A stretch of DNA of 64,000 bases from Balneolaceae bacterium (GCA_020832285.1 JAFIFB010000120.1:1-64000); one strand, 5' to 3'; positions 9,617-19,306 are shown, numbered from the stretch's first letter. The notes: a model not told the origin generated them from the letters alone. Translations and numbers: made by a program.

Positions 9617-10858
9617 ATGACGATTCCACAAGCAAATGTGCCCGGACTTAAAGGAAACTGGAAGCAATTCTCCCTACTTGTTCTTATAAACGCCTTTGTT
9701 GGTGGGATGGTAGGAATGGAGAGAACCATTCTACCTGAAATAGCTGAAACCGATTTTGGCATCGCCGCCCGTTCGGCCATTTTTTCCTTTATAGTTGTTT
9801 TCGGAATTACCAAGGCACTGGCTAACTATTTTGCGGGAAGATTTGCACAAAAATATGGCCGCAAAAAGATGCTGATTGCCGGCTGGTTGTTTGGCCTGCC
9901 GGTACCCTTTATTCTGATGTATGCACCGGACTGGAACTGGATTGTGGCGGCAAACGTATTGCTCGGTATTAACCAGGGCCTGGCATGGTCGGCCAATGTA
10001 ATCATGAAAATTGATCTGGCCGGGGAAAAAGACAGGGGGCTTGCCATGGGATTAAATGAATTTGCCGGTTATCTCGCAGTGGCAATCGTGGCTTTCCTTA
10101 CGGGTTGGATTGCAGCTGAGTTCGGCCTCAGGCCTTATCCTTTTTATATAGGTATTGTACTGGCAGTTCTGGGCCTGGTTATGTCTATTGTCTGGGTGCG
10201 TGATACGGCTTCATTCGTGGACTATGAGTCTGAAAATTCTGTTCTCGAGCACAAGAAAAAAAATCTGTTCATGGAAGTCAGTTTTCGGGACAGGAATATG
10301 CAATCGGTTTCACAGGCTGGTATGATGACCAATTTTAAAGACGGGATGGCATGGGGAGTATTTCCGCTTTTCCTTGCAGCGGCAGGTTTAACCATGACAC
10401 AAATTGGCATAGTAGTGGCTGTTTATCCTGCTTTTTGGGGAATTCTTCAGATAGCTACAGGAAAAATATCCGATTATACGGGACGAAAGAAGATGCTTTG
10501 GGCCGGGATGGCGGTTCAGGGCCTCAGCCTGTTGCTGTTTCCTTTTCTTGAACAGTTTTATGCCTTTATACTTCTCGCTGCCTTTTTGGGTACCGGCACG
10601 GCGATGGTTTACCCTACCTTTCTTGCAGCGATTGCAGATTTAACGCATCCAAAAGACAGGGCCGAAAGTATTGGCGTTTTCAGACTTTGGAGAGACGGCG
10701 GGTATGCAATTGGTGCCATCTTTTCCGGTGTTGTTGCCGATCTTTTCGACATCAACCTGGCAATTACGTTAACCGGTGTTTTAGCCCTGGTATCGGCCTT
10801 ATGGATAGTATTCAGAATGAACCGCCTTAATGAACCGGTTATTAAGAAGCTTGATTAA
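9617..10858 (+). CDS. MFS transporter, rhodanese/ArsR-associated
   Basis: A 413-residue major facilitator with about 12 predicted membrane segments. Motif A is seen twice, as expected for the duplicated six-helix fold: G-R-F-A-Q-K-Y-G-R-K-K-M (about 74-85) and K-I-S-D-Y-T-G-R-K-K-M in the second half. A hydrophilic loop lies near residues 200-230. It directly follows the ArsR-rhodanese gene and its dyad, so the pair may be one transcription unit for export of a toxic or sulfur-related compound. The sequence does not reveal the substrate. Confidence 0.9.
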   Translation: MTIPQANVPGLKGNWKQFSLLVLINAFVGGMVGMERTILPEIAETDFGIAARSAIFSFIVVFGITKALANYFAGRFAQKYGRKKMLIAGWLFGLPVPFILMYAPDWNWIVAANVLLGINQGLAWSANVIMKIDLAGEKDRGLAMGLNEFAGYLAVAIVAFLTGWIAAEFGLRPYPFYIGIVLAVLGLVMSIVWVRDTASFVDYESENSVLEHKKKNLFMEVSFRDRNMQSVSQAGMMTNFKDGMAWGVFPLFLAAAGLTMTQIGIVVAVYPAFWGILQIATGKISDYTGRKKMLWAGMAVQGLSLLLFPFLEQFYAFILLAAFLGTGTAMVYPTFLAAIADLTHPKDRAESIGVFRLWRDGGYAIGAIFSGVVADLFDINLAITLTGVLALVSALWIVFRMNRLNEPVIKKLD

Positions 10859-11201
10859 AAGGCAGTTGCACGAACTAAACTAAAAAGGATAAGTTCGTGG
10901 CTAACCAGGAATTGAGCAGCAACGAAGGAATGAAGTCGGGAACGGTTTTGTGAAATAGCATCTCATCTCCCCTTTGTTCAACCCTATCGCTCCTCATCGC
11001 ACCATTGACAGATTTGATTTTTGGCGTTGACAGTTGACAATATGTCCACTCGGACCCATCCCCCGGCCTCATCCCAATTCCACAGATGTACGGCACAAGT
11101 TAGTGTTTTTTTAATCCCGACCATTCGGAGGAAGGGGTGATTTTTTACCATGTTTATGATTTACATACAGCAGAACAAACCGGAGTCAAAATATAGGGTT
11201 A
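10859..11201. other. Spacer between convergent genes, no gene seen
   Basis: This 343-bp spacer separates the MFS transporter from the ThuA lipoprotein gene running toward it. An 8-bp inverted repeat (CACGAACT 10869-10876, AGTTCGTG 10892-10899, 15-nt loop) stands 11 bp after the transporter stop but has no T-tract, so it is only a weak terminator candidate. Short open frames here lack any recognisable domain. Confidence 0.5.
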
Positions 11202-12179
11202 TCAATCAACCCTGAGCATGATGTCATCCGGTCTCAGGTTTTGCTTGAATTGTTCTCCAAAACCGGCGGGGTTTGGATCATACACACCTAAGATATCCAC
11301 ATTCAGGCCTTCATCAGGGATCTGATCTTCCATCCCCAATGCCCAGAAAAAACCCTGGATGGCAAGCCTTCTCATATTTTCATCAAAGAAGTCGTTCGGA
11401 TGGCCTAGAGTGGTAAAAAATACGCGGCTGTTTCCATGTTCACCTTCATAATAGTTTGTCCAGGCCACGGTGTGCGGGTCGTCAAAATAGTCACCACCGG
11501 GCTGAGCACCTTCAACTGCACGGCCTGTTAGGAGCGGTACAGCATCATCGAGAAGAGTATTGGCGTGATAGAGCCAGCTGCGGGCGTGAAAGGGTTCTAC
11601 GCCTCTCAAAACGGGGTGATCACTGTTCTCCTCATCGATCAGTACATCGGTAGAATTGGAGCCACCGTGATGGCTGATCCAGGGGAGACCAAATACTTCT
11701 TGTGGCCATTCGAAATCCATGTGATGATTTTCGTGATTTTCACCATAACTGAAGGCGTGTGTGGCGGTTCTGAAACCAGCCATAGGTTTACCCGATTCGG
11801 CAAAATCTGTAATGTACTGAAGCTGTTCATCTGGCAGGCTTCGGAACCGGGTGTACATCACCATCATATCGGCATCTACAAGTACATCCAGACCTTCAAT
11901 GTTATCCTGGTTATTGGGATCGATGTATCCATCAGTAAGAGCGTAGCGGACGGAAACCTGAAATCCATAACGGTTTTTTAAGATACGTGCCAGCATCGGC
12001 ATACTCTCTTCTGACCGGTACTCCTCATCTCCGGTTACAAACACGATGTGAATTGAGGATGGGTCGATTGATTCTTGTGAGGATTCTGCTGCCTGTTGTG
12101 TGGTTTCTGACGATTCGGACTGGCAGGCGGCCAGCATCAGGGTCAAAGGAAAAATTATGAGTAGATTCAGATATTTCAT
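11202..12179 (-). CDS. ThuA-like domain lipoprotein
   Basis: A 325-residue lipoprotein with signal peptide and lipobox L-A-A-C (Cys19), followed by a Ser/Glu-rich linker (20-40). The ThuA-like domain covers about 44-290: H-I-V-F-V-T-G-D-E-E-Y-R-S-E-E opening, V-D-A-D-M-M-V-M-Y-T-R-F, G-F-R-T-A-T-H-A-F, S-H-H-G-G, and V-F-F-T-T-L-G-H-P near the end. It lies 24 bp downstream of the SGNH/propeller/cupredoxin gene on the same strand, so both are probably one operon for an envelope sugar-oxidation function. This is the third ThuA-type protein in the window; the three are clearly divergent from each other. Confidence 0.9.
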   Translation of the reverse strand: MKYLNLLIIFPLTLMLAACQSESSETTQQAAESSQESIDPSSIHIVFVTGDEEYRSEESMPMLARILKNRYGFQVSVRYALTDGYIDPNNQDNIEGLDVLVDADMMVMYTRFRSLPDEQLQYITDFAESGKPMAGFRTATHAFSYGENHENHHMDFEWPQEVFGLPWISHHGGSNSTDVLIDEENSDHPVLRGVEPFHARSWLYHANTLLDDAVPLLTGRAVEGAQPGGDYFDDPHTVAWTNYYEGEHGNSRVFFTTLGHPNDFFDENMRRLAIQGFFWALGMEDQIPDEGLNVDILGVYDPNPAGFGEQFKQNLRPDDIMLRVD

Positions 12180-12203
12180 GAGGACTTTATTGTTATTAAT
12201 TGT

Positions 12204-15062
12204 TTACTCTACAACTTCCATAATGCCACGCATCAATTCTCCGTGGCCGGGAAAGGTACAGATAAAGTGGTAGCTCCCCGGCTCATCTGGTGCACTGAAC
12301 GTCAATGTCTGGCTTTCTTCATGCTGAAGCAGGTCGGTGGCTTGCAAGACCATGGGTGTATCGGGGATAAACTGCATCTCGAAACCCGCAGAGCCGAGAT
12401 CTACCGCCATCCGGTACACTTCATCGACAGTGCCGGGTTCGGTTATAAGCAGATTATGCGGCATATAATCGGGATTATCAAGTGTCAACTCAACCGGCTG
12501 GCCACTTCGGATGGTAAAATGTACCACATCAAACCTCATCTCGGAAACCAGTGCGGTGATGGTGAACTGTGCAACTTCAGCATCAGTGAGGTCGAGGTGG
12601 ATATCACGCTCAATCTCTTCTGAAGTTTCGACTTCCTCCCCATCGGGATGGTCGTGTACGACTGGTGCCATAGATGGCCTCCGTTCATCCCAGTGCCACT
12701 CTACCCGTTGTGCAGCAATTCGTGCATTTTCTTCTGGAGAACTGAGTACCCGGCCTAATAATTCGAAGTTCGGGCGGTTGTGCTGCTGGTGAATCCAGAG
12801 AGCTTCGAGCAGCGGCAGGGCATGTTCCGGATCGGAATGGTCGAACTGCTGGGCCCAGTCACGCACAGCATTGATCACATCATCAGTATCACGTTCGCTC
12901 AGTTCAATGCGTACCCTGTGGCGCACACCGTCGGTGGGATGTGTAAGAAGATCGAGCAGATGCTCTATCGGTTCGCCGTGGATGGAGACCGGTTCAGAGA
13001 GCTCTCTGCCGGTTGCAGTAATTCTGAAAATGCGGCCGTGGGTGTGGTCCCGCATAGGGTCACGCAGGTTGTGCTGCATGTGGCCGATGATGACATTTTG
13101 CCAATCGCTCACATAAAGCGCTCCGTCGTTACCGACCACTCCGTGTGTAGGGCGAAAGTTGGAATCGTCGGAAACAAACAGATTGCCGATCTCTTCTCCC
13201 CAGACCACACCGTTATCGTACTCCAGTTCATAGCGCTTGGCCCCGAGGAATCCGATCACGTTATAGATGAGAAAGTTGTTTTGGAACTCCTCGGGTAAAT
13301 GATCGCTGGACAGGACCTGGTTGCCCGGTACAGGGCGCATTGTGTGATCGAGAAGCCGGCGTGACTGAAACTGATTGCTCTCAAAATCGGGATAGACCTG
13401 GTAGGCTGCACCGCGGGTGCCATCGGTGATAAACTGATAGCCCCATTTATCGAAGCTAATACCGTGAGGGTTCCAAATATTCTCAACCACAAATTCGAAT
13501 TCGTGCGTTCTCGGGTTGAACCGGTAGAGGCCTGAGGTTTCTGATTCCTGTGCGGCCTGCCAGGGAGTTTCTACATTATTTATGTGAAATACCCCGCGCT
13601 GATAGTAGATCCAGCCATCAGCCCCCAGTACTACATTGTTGGCTGTGTGATGAGTATCAGCCGAGTCGATAGCTCCCATCAGGCGCACTTTTTTGTCGGC
13701 TTTGTTGTCGCCGGTGGTGTCTTTCAGGAACAAAATGTCGGGTGCAGAAACCACAATAACACCGCCGTTCCAGAACTCAAAACCGGTGGGGTTGTGAATA
13801 TTGGCAAACGTGGTAGATTGATCGGCAACGCCGTCGCCAGTGGTATCTTCAAGGATCAGAAGGCGGTCGTTCATCTCTTTGAGCGGCTCCCATTTGGGAT
13901 AGGTTGCCCATGCCGCCACCCAAAGACGTCCCTGCGGATCAACCTGCATTTGCACGGGGTTAATCAGTTCGGGAAACATCTCTTCCGAGGCAAAAAGGTT
14001 GATCTCCAGTCCGTCTGCCAGGGTAATCAGCTCCATCGACTCTTCCCCGCTCAGGTAATTGGCTTCACCTTCAAAATTGGTTTCGACCGGATCGGGTTGG
14101 GGTACGTTGCTGTCGTCCACTTCAAACTCTTCGCCTCTTGCACTTGCCCAGACCCATTGATCGCGATTGGCGGTCATCACATCGAGCATTACCAGCTCGT
14201 GTTGAAGAGTTTCCCGGTTTCCGTGCAGCTCGGCCCGGCTTCCCCATACATCGTTTCCGCTGGTGGCCCGGTATCGGTTAAACCAGTGCCAGTTTTTGTC
14301 AAGGACAGCCTGGCGGATATCCTCTGTCAGGTTTTCTGCTCTGCGTGAAAGTCCTCCAAAAAGATCATCCGCGATATATCCGGCAATCTGTTTATTACCC
14401 TCTTCTGAAAGATGCACACCGTTGATGGTCAGGGGCTCATCTGCCTGCTCATACAGGCGCTGGGAGGCGTGAAAAAGGTCCACAAATGTAATGTCGTACT
14501 CTGCAGCTACTTCTTCCATTGCAAGAGTGTAAGACTCCAGGCGGCGGTTGTTCTCGGCGCCATCGGGCAGGTTAGGATTATTCAGATTTTCGTGCGCAAT
14601 GGGAGAAAATAGTACAATTCGCGGTGTGGACTCCCCATCATACTGCTGTTCTTTAGTGTGATCAATCCACTCTCTCAGGTGATTTTTAAATCCGTCGGGG
14701 TCATCATCATACGATTCGTTATATCCGAAAAAGGAAAAAATTACATTGGCCCGGACATTTGTGAGATGATAATCGGCATCCCCAAAATCTTCGTGTGCAC
14801 GTGGCCGGTGATGTATCATGTCTCCGGTAAAGCCGAGGTTGCGAATTGCAATTTCGTGATCAGGGTGTGTGGCCTGAATGTAGGTTTCCAGCCAGCCGTC
14901 ATGCTGCATGCGGTCGGCAAGAGAGTTGCCGATAAAGGCGATTCGGTCTTCAGGATTTAGTTCAAATCTTGGTTCCGGTGCGCAGCCGTATGAAACTAAA
15001 ATTAAAGATGAAATGAGAATAAGGAGGGGAGCTTTATAACAGCGAAATATATTATTTTTCAT
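12204..15062 (-). CDS. SGNH hydrolase, PVC-type dehydrogenase propeller and cupredoxin fusion lipoprotein
   Basis: This 952-residue lipoprotein (lipobox V-S-Y-G-C, Cys27) joins three modules. Residues about 38-245 are an SGNH/GDSL-type esterase: I-G-N-S-L-A-D with Ser47, an asparagine block near W-x-E and a final N-G-V-H-L block where the usual Asp-x-x-His has Asn. Residues about 335-690 form a propeller of the membrane-bound dehydrogenase type common in Planctomycetes (P-V-Q-M-Q-V-D-P-Q-G-R-L-W-V-A-A-W), followed by a helical HEAT-like stretch to about 820. Residues about 845-952 are a type-1 copper domain: His869 (P-H-N-L-L-I) with Cys935, His940 and Met944 in C-T-F-P-G-H-G-E-L-M. The copper centre could take electrons from substrate oxidation. 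The activity itself is not established. Confidence 0.85.
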   Translation of the reverse strand: MKNNIFRCYKAPLLILISSLILVSYGCAPEPRFELNPEDRIAFIGNSLADRMQHDGWLETYIQATHPDHEIAIRNLGFTGDMIHHRPRAHEDFGDADYHLTNVRANVIFSFFGYNESYDDDPDGFKNHLREWIDHTKEQQYDGESTPRIVLFSPIAHENLNNPNLPDGAENNRRLESYTLAMEEVAAEYDITFVDLFHASQRLYEQADEPLTINGVHLSEEGNKQIAGYIADDLFGGLSRRAENLTEDIRQAVLDKNWHWFNRYRATSGNDVWGSRAELHGNRETLQHELVMLDVMTANRDQWVWASARGEEFEVDDSNVPQPDPVETNFEGEANYLSGEESMELITLADGLEINLFASEEMFPELINPVQMQVDPQGRLWVAAWATYPKWEPLKEMNDRLLILEDTTGDGVADQSTTFANIHNPTGFEFWNGGVIVVSAPDILFLKDTTGDNKADKKVRLMGAIDSADTHHTANNVVLGADGWIYYQRGVFHINNVETPWQAAQESETSGLYRFNPRTHEFEFVVENIWNPHGISFDKWGYQFITDGTRGAAYQVYPDFESNQFQSRRLLDHTMRPVPGNQVLSSDHLPEEFQNNFLIYNVIGFLGAKRYELEYDNGVVWGEEIGNLFVSDDSNFRPTHGVVGNDGALYVSDWQNVIIGHMQHNLRDPMRDHTHGRIFRITATGRELSEPVSIHGEPIEHLLDLLTHPTDGVRHRVRIELSERDTDDVINAVRDWAQQFDHSDPEHALPLLEALWIHQQHNRPNFELLGRVLSSPEENARIAAQRVEWHWDERRPSMAPVVHDHPDGEEVETSEEIERDIHLDLTDAEVAQFTITALVSEMRFDVVHFTIRSGQPVELTLDNPDYMPHNLLITEPGTVDEVYRMAVDLGSAGFEMQFIPDTPMVLQATDLLQHEESQTLTFSAPDEPGSYHFICTFPGHGELMRGIMEVVE

Positions 15063-15325
15063 TTAGAAGCCGTAGGAAATTCTCGAATTTGAATGATAAG
15101 AAAGATAGTGGCATTGAGATTAGGAAAAAAGTACCCATGCATCAACTAATTTTACTTCCTTTTTCCTTCATGAAATGTTTATTCAAACAGTCTATCTTTA
15201 GCGGTCTGTCTGAATGGGTGTTCCATTGATGATTCTGTAATTTTTTGTTATTAATTAACAATAAGTTCTGGTCATAAGAGCTGATTGAATAATCCTTTTA
15301 TTTACACCCGAAATGAAGAAATTGA

Positions 15326-16597
15326 ATGAATAAACCTGCTCTTGCTACTGTTTTTCTGGTTGTGGTGATTGACCTTCTCGGTTTCGGGATTGTACTGCCA
15401 CTGCTCCCATTTTACGCACAGGAGTTTGCCGCCTCTGCCGTGATGATCGGCCTGCTATATAGTGTTTATTCGTTTATGCAGCTTATTTTTTCACCAATTT
15501 GGGGAAGCTGGTCCGACCGGATCGGAAGGCGGCCCATTATGCTCCTAAGCACATTCGGAGCGGTGATCGCCTACATCATTTTCGGACTGGCCGAATCGCT
15601 CGGTGTGCTCTTCTTTTCTCGGGTGGTTGCCGGAACGATGGGGGGAAACATCTCCACTGCTCAGGCCTACATCGCCGATGTGACCGACAGTGAAAACCGT
15701 GCGCGGGGCATGGGCCTGATTGGTGCGGCGTTCGGGATCGGGTTCGTGATTGGCCCAGCGACAGCAACAGCACTGATTCATCCCGCCTTTCACGAATTTG
15801 TTGCAAACACCGGTATGACCACTGTTGCTGCCTGGATGGAATCAAACAGGTTTGCCTTGCCCGGTTTTTTTGCAGCATTTTTGTCACTTTGCAGCTTTTT
15901 AATGGTTCTTTTTAAACTTCCCGAAACAGTAGATACATCCAAACCGCGAGAAAACTATGTACGAAAACCGAGTGTGTTTACTCCGAGATTCTGGCGGACT
16001 CTTTCCAACCAAAAGGGGAAAGCGGCACGCGGATACTTGATTCCGCTGGTTATCGGATTTTTTCTGCTCTCTTTTGGTGAATCGAGTCTTTACAGTTCTT
16101 TCCCGCTTTTTGCCGAAGGGGAACTTAATATGACGGCAGAAGAAGTAGGTATTCAGTTTTTCTATATCGGGATCATCGCAGTCGTAGTACAGGGATTTCT
16201 GATCAAACCGCTTACCAATCTCTTTGCCGAGGAGAAGCTTTTTATGGTTGGAAACATTTTGATGGTGATCGGCCTCGGGTTGATTCCAGTGGCTCAAAAT
16301 ATGCTCACACTGGCCATGTTTCTCGGATTAATGGCACTTGGCAAAAGCCTGAATACGCCCACCATCACCAGCCTTATTTCGAAAGAAGCAGATGAAGATA
16401 ATGTGGGTGCGATTATGGGAGCGTCGCAAGGCCTTTCAGGGCTCGGAAGAATGATCGGCCCAACCTGGGGGGGAGCACTGTTTGCCGTCTATTTTGGTTT
16501 GCCATTCGGGGCCACCGCACTAATCGTGGCGACTACAATCTGGATTGCTTTTGGGTTGATTGTGAAAGAGAAAAAGAGGCTTTCCGTTGATCAGTAA
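15326..16597 (+). CDS. TetA-like MFS drug/H+ antiporter
   Basis: A 423-residue major facilitator of the 12-segment drug:proton antiporter-1 type. The opening (V-V-V-I-D-L-L-G-F-G-I-V-L-P-L-L-P), motif A at about 60-71 (G-S-W-S-D-R-I-G-R-R-P) and the long central hydrophilic loop (about 205-235) resemble class A-C tetracycline exporters and their many multidrug relatives. It stands alone between a minus-strand gene cluster and an AT-rich gene, so the context says nothing about its substrate. Calling it a resistance gene would go beyond the evidence. Confidence 0.9.
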   Translation: MNKPALATVFLVVVIDLLGFGIVLPLLPFYAQEFAASAVMIGLLYSVYSFMQLIFSPIWGSWSDRIGRRPIMLLSTFGAVIAYIIFGLAESLGVLFFSRVVAGTMGGNISTAQAYIADVTDSENRARGMGLIGAAFGIGFVIGPATATALIHPAFHEFVANTGMTTVAAWMESNRFALPGFFAAFLSLCSFLMVLFKLPETVDTSKPRENYVRKPSVFTPRFWRTLSNQKGKAARGYLIPLVIGFFLLSFGESSLYSSFPLFAEGELNMTAEEVGIQFFYIGIIAVVVQGFLIKPLTNLFAEEKLFMVGNILMVIGLGLIPVAQNMLTLAMFLGLMALGKSLNTPTITSLISKEADEDNVGAIMGASQGLSGLGRMIGPTWGGALFAVYFGLPFGATALIVATTIWIAFGLIVKEKKRLSVDQ

Positions 16598-16704
16598 AAA
16601 GCAGTTTTACAGCAAATTTCCTTGTCTAAAAGTGTAAACTGGCATTTCTAAATGGTTTTTTATTTTTTTAAGCGTGGCTTTTAAGGATAAAAATCAATTG
16701 AAAA

Positions 16705-18012
16705 ATGAAGGTGCTCCAAAAAGTCAGGGGGTTCTTTTATCCAGTTAAAAAGTGGATTAAACGGGTTATTTTCCAGTTAAAGATAAAAAGAGTCTCTCTG
16801 AACCACTTTATTGAGGTAAAAAGAGTAAAGAAGAAGAAAAAAATCAGGGTAGCGTTTTTTGTAATTGAAGCTTCGATTTGGAAGTACGATCTGTTATTTC
16901 AACTCTTGCTGGAGAATCCGCGCTTTGACCCCGTTATCGTAATTTGTCCTTATCAATATTATGATGATGAAGATCAGGCTTATAAGATGGAAAGGTGCAA
17001 AGCCCTGTTTGAAAGGAAAAAATACCCTCACATTTTAACAAAATCTGATGATGGAAATTGGCTGGAAGTTAAAGAATATGTAAAACCAGATGTAGTATTC
17101 TTTACAAGTTCATGGCCGCTAACCCATTCAGAATACTTAATATATAATTACCTGGATACTCTGACATGTTTTGCAGGTTATGGGTTTCATACAACAAAGC
17201 TGAATATTGCGAATCTAAATAATCCTTTTCATAATCTGCTCTGGAAACGATTTTATGAGACTGAAGTCCATTTTCAAATGGGCAGGAATATTGCGGATAA
17301 CAAAGCAAAAAACGGAGTGGTATGTGGCTATCCCGGAATGGACAGAATTCTAAAGAAAGATGAAAAGAGTGAGGATTTGTGGAAAATCAAAGACCCAAAT
17401 ATAAAAAGAGTTATCTGGGCACCACATCATACGATACCGGGAAGTAATGTAAATCTTTTAGAACTTTCTACATTCATGACATACTGGAAATTTATGGCTG
17501 AAATAGCAGAAAAATTCAGAAAAACCGTTCAGTTTGCTTTTAAACCTCATCCGTTGTTAAGAGAAAAACTGAAAAGAAATAAAATTTGGGGTAAGGAAAA
17601 AACGGAAAAATATTATGAGTTTTGGAGAGATCAGCCCAATACAGTCTTAGTTGAGAGCGATTATCTTGACCTTTTTAAAACCTCTGATGCGATGATTCAT
17701 GACTGTGGTGCTTTTACGGCTGAATTTCTTTATTCAGGTAAGCCGGTAATGTATTTGTGGCGGAACGCTCAGATAAAAGAGATGTTCAACGAGATTGGTA
17801 AAAAAATCATCGATGTTCATTATAAAGCAAGTGGAAAAGAGGATGTGTTGCAGTTTATTTACCAGCAGGTATTGAAAGGAGTAGACCCGCTGGAAGAAAA
17901 AAGGAAATTTGTTTTTGAAAAGTATATCCGTCCTCCCAAAAAAAAAACAGCATCAGAAAACATACTTGATCATTTACTTGAAGAGTTTAACAGATACTCA
18001 CCAAAAAATTGA
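16705..18012 (+). CDS. CDP-glycerol glycerophosphotransferase-like protein
   Basis: The 435-residue soluble protein has the C-terminal signature of TagB/TagF-type CDP-glycerol:poly(glycerophosphate) transferases and related GT-B enzymes: W-A-P-H-H-T (about 236), F-K-P-H-P-L, and H-D-C-G-A-F-T-A-E-F-L-Y-S-G-K-P (332-347). The first 50 residues are strongly basic, which suits contact with the inner membrane face. In Gram-negative relatives such enzymes act on capsule or LPS decorations rather than teichoic acid. Codons are clearly more A/T-rich than in flanking genes, and no other polysaccharide genes are near, which hints at transfer. It precedes serA by 91 bp on the same strand. Confidence 0.8.
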   Translation: MKVLQKVRGFFYPVKKWIKRVIFQLKIKRVSLNHFIEVKRVKKKKKIRVAFFVIEASIWKYDLLFQLLLENPRFDPVIVICPYQYYDDEDQAYKMERCKALFERKKYPHILTKSDDGNWLEVKEYVKPDVVFFTSSWPLTHSEYLIYNYLDTLTCFAGYGFHTTKLNIANLNNPFHNLLWKRFYETEVHFQMGRNIADNKAKNGVVCGYPGMDRILKKDEKSEDLWKIKDPNIKRVIWAPHHTIPGSNVNLLELSTFMTYWKFMAEIAEKFRKTVQFAFKPHPLLREKLKRNKIWGKEKTEKYYEFWRDQPNTVLVESDYLDLFKTSDAMIHDCGAFTAEFLYSGKPVMYLWRNAQIKEMFNEIGKKIIDVHYKASGKEDVLQFIYQQVLKGVDPLEEKRKFVFEKYIRPPKKKTASENILDHLLEEFNRYSPKN

Positions 18013-18103
18013 TCCTGATTTAAAAGAATGGTTTATTTATCAGGAATATCTGCTGCTGAGCATTATTTTAGAGAATAACCAAAGGATCAACCGAGATAAA
18101 TTT

Positions 18104-19306
18104 ATGAATATTTATATAGCCGATAAATTGCCTGAAGAAGCAATAACCGAACTTGAAAAGCTTGGGTTGAATGTAACGAATGAGCCTGGTTCCAAAGCTG
18201 CCGATCTTGATCGCGGCCTGGGTGATGCACAGGTACTCATTGTAAGATCTACCGTTGTAAGTGAAGCGTGTGTAAAAAACAGTCCCTCACTTAGTCTTAT
18301 AGTCCGTGCCGGAGCGGGTGTCAACAACATCGACATGGAGGCCGCCAGCAGCCTGGGTATTTACGTGGCAAATTGTCCCGGAAAAAATGCTATTGCCGTG
18401 GCAGAGCTAACCTTTGGGCTGATTTTGTCCCTGGATCGTTTTTTGGCAGATAACGTATCTGAATTTCGTGCGGGGCACTGGAATAAAGCCGCATACAGCA
18501 AGGCCGATGGACTGTACGGTAAAGTGCTTGGAGTAATCGGAACCGGGCAAATCGGGCAGGAAGTGATTTTTCGAGCCCGGGCTTTTGGTATGCCCGTAAT
18601 CGCCTGGTCGCGCTCATTAACTCCTGAAAAAGCTGATGAACTGGATGTTATTCGCGCCGGATCAATTAAAGAAGTGGCATCCAAGTGCGATATCCTCAGC
18701 CTGCATCTGGCATTAAAGGATCAGACAAGGGGAGTTATCTCAAAAGAGGTTCTATCGGAACTTTCCGATGGTTCATATCTCATCAACACCTCCCGGGCTG
18801 AAGTTGTGGATGAAGAAGCCCTTTATGAAGAGCTTAAATCGGGTCGGATAAAAGCCGGGCTGGATGTGTTCAGCGATGAACCGGAATTTAAAGCAGGAGA
18901 GTTTTCGAGCCGGTTTCAAGATTTGGAAAATGTGTATGTAACTCACCATATCGGGGCAAGTACCCGGCAGGCCCAGCTTGCAGTGGCAGCCGATGCCGTG
19001 GATATTGTTCGCGGATATGCACAGGAAGGCCATGTTCGTAACTGGCTGAACCGCTGCGAGCAGACCGATGCTCCCTGGCAGCTCGTGGTACGCCACTATG
19101 ACAAACCCGGAGTTATTGCCAATGTGATGAGCGAGCTGAAAGAAGCCCACATCAATGCACAAGAGCTCACAAATGTTATATTTGAGGGTAAAATAACCGC
19201 CTGCTGTACCATTCAGCTCGATATGAAACCGTCTGATGAGATTATGGATAGCATACGTACAAGACAGGATGAAGTGATCAGCGCTACGCTTATTTCAATA
19301 GGGTAG
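18104..19306 (+). CDS. serA: D-3-phosphoglycerate dehydrogenase
   Basis: A 400-residue NAD-dependent 2-hydroxyacid dehydrogenase. It would oxidise 3-phosphoglycerate to 3-phosphohydroxypyruvate, the first step of serine synthesis. I place the start at ATG 18104 (M-N-I-Y-I-A-D-K-L-P) because the upstream 65 codons overlap the previous gene and lack homology. The NAD motif G-T-G-Q-I-G is at 146-151. The catalytic triad fits Arg231, Glu259 and His282 (H-H-I-G-A-S-T). The C-terminal 80 residues form an ACT-like regulatory domain (V-V-R-H-Y-D-K-P-G-V-I-A-N-V). Glycerate or other hydroxyacid dehydrogenases are possible alternatives, but the ACT tail favours SerA. Confidence 0.88.
   Translation: MNIYIADKLPEEAITELEKLGLNVTNEPGSKAADLDRGLGDAQVLIVRSTVVSEACVKNSPSLSLIVRAGAGVNNIDMEAASSLGIYVANCPGKNAIAVAELTFGLILSLDRFLADNVSEFRAGHWNKAAYSKADGLYGKVLGVIGTGQIGQEVIFRARAFGMPVIAWSRSLTPEKADELDVIRAGSIKEVASKCDILSLHLALKDQTRGVISKEVLSELSDGSYLINTSRAEVVDEEALYEELKSGRIKAGLDVFSDEPEFKAGEFSSRFQDLENVYVTHHIGASTRQAQLAVAADAVDIVRGYAQEGHVRNWLNRCEQTDAPWQLVVRHYDKPGVIANVMSELKEAHINAQELTNVIFEGKITACCTIQLDMKPSDEIMDSIRTRQDEVISATLISIG

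Noticed and set aside
10869-10899. Terminator after the MFS gene at the CACGAACT inverted repeat
   Set aside because: The 15-base loop, AT-rich centre and lack of a T-tract make it too weak to call.
13584-14348. 254-residue plus-strand open frame opposite the large fusion gene
   Set aside because: It is antisense to a gene with clear domains, has no recognisable motif, and similar long antisense frames occur opposite many genes in this window.
17909-18103. Longer SerA starting inside the preceding gene
   Set aside because: The extra 65 residues overlap the glycosyltransferase-like frame and have no relation to the dehydrogenase family, whose natural start is at 18,104.
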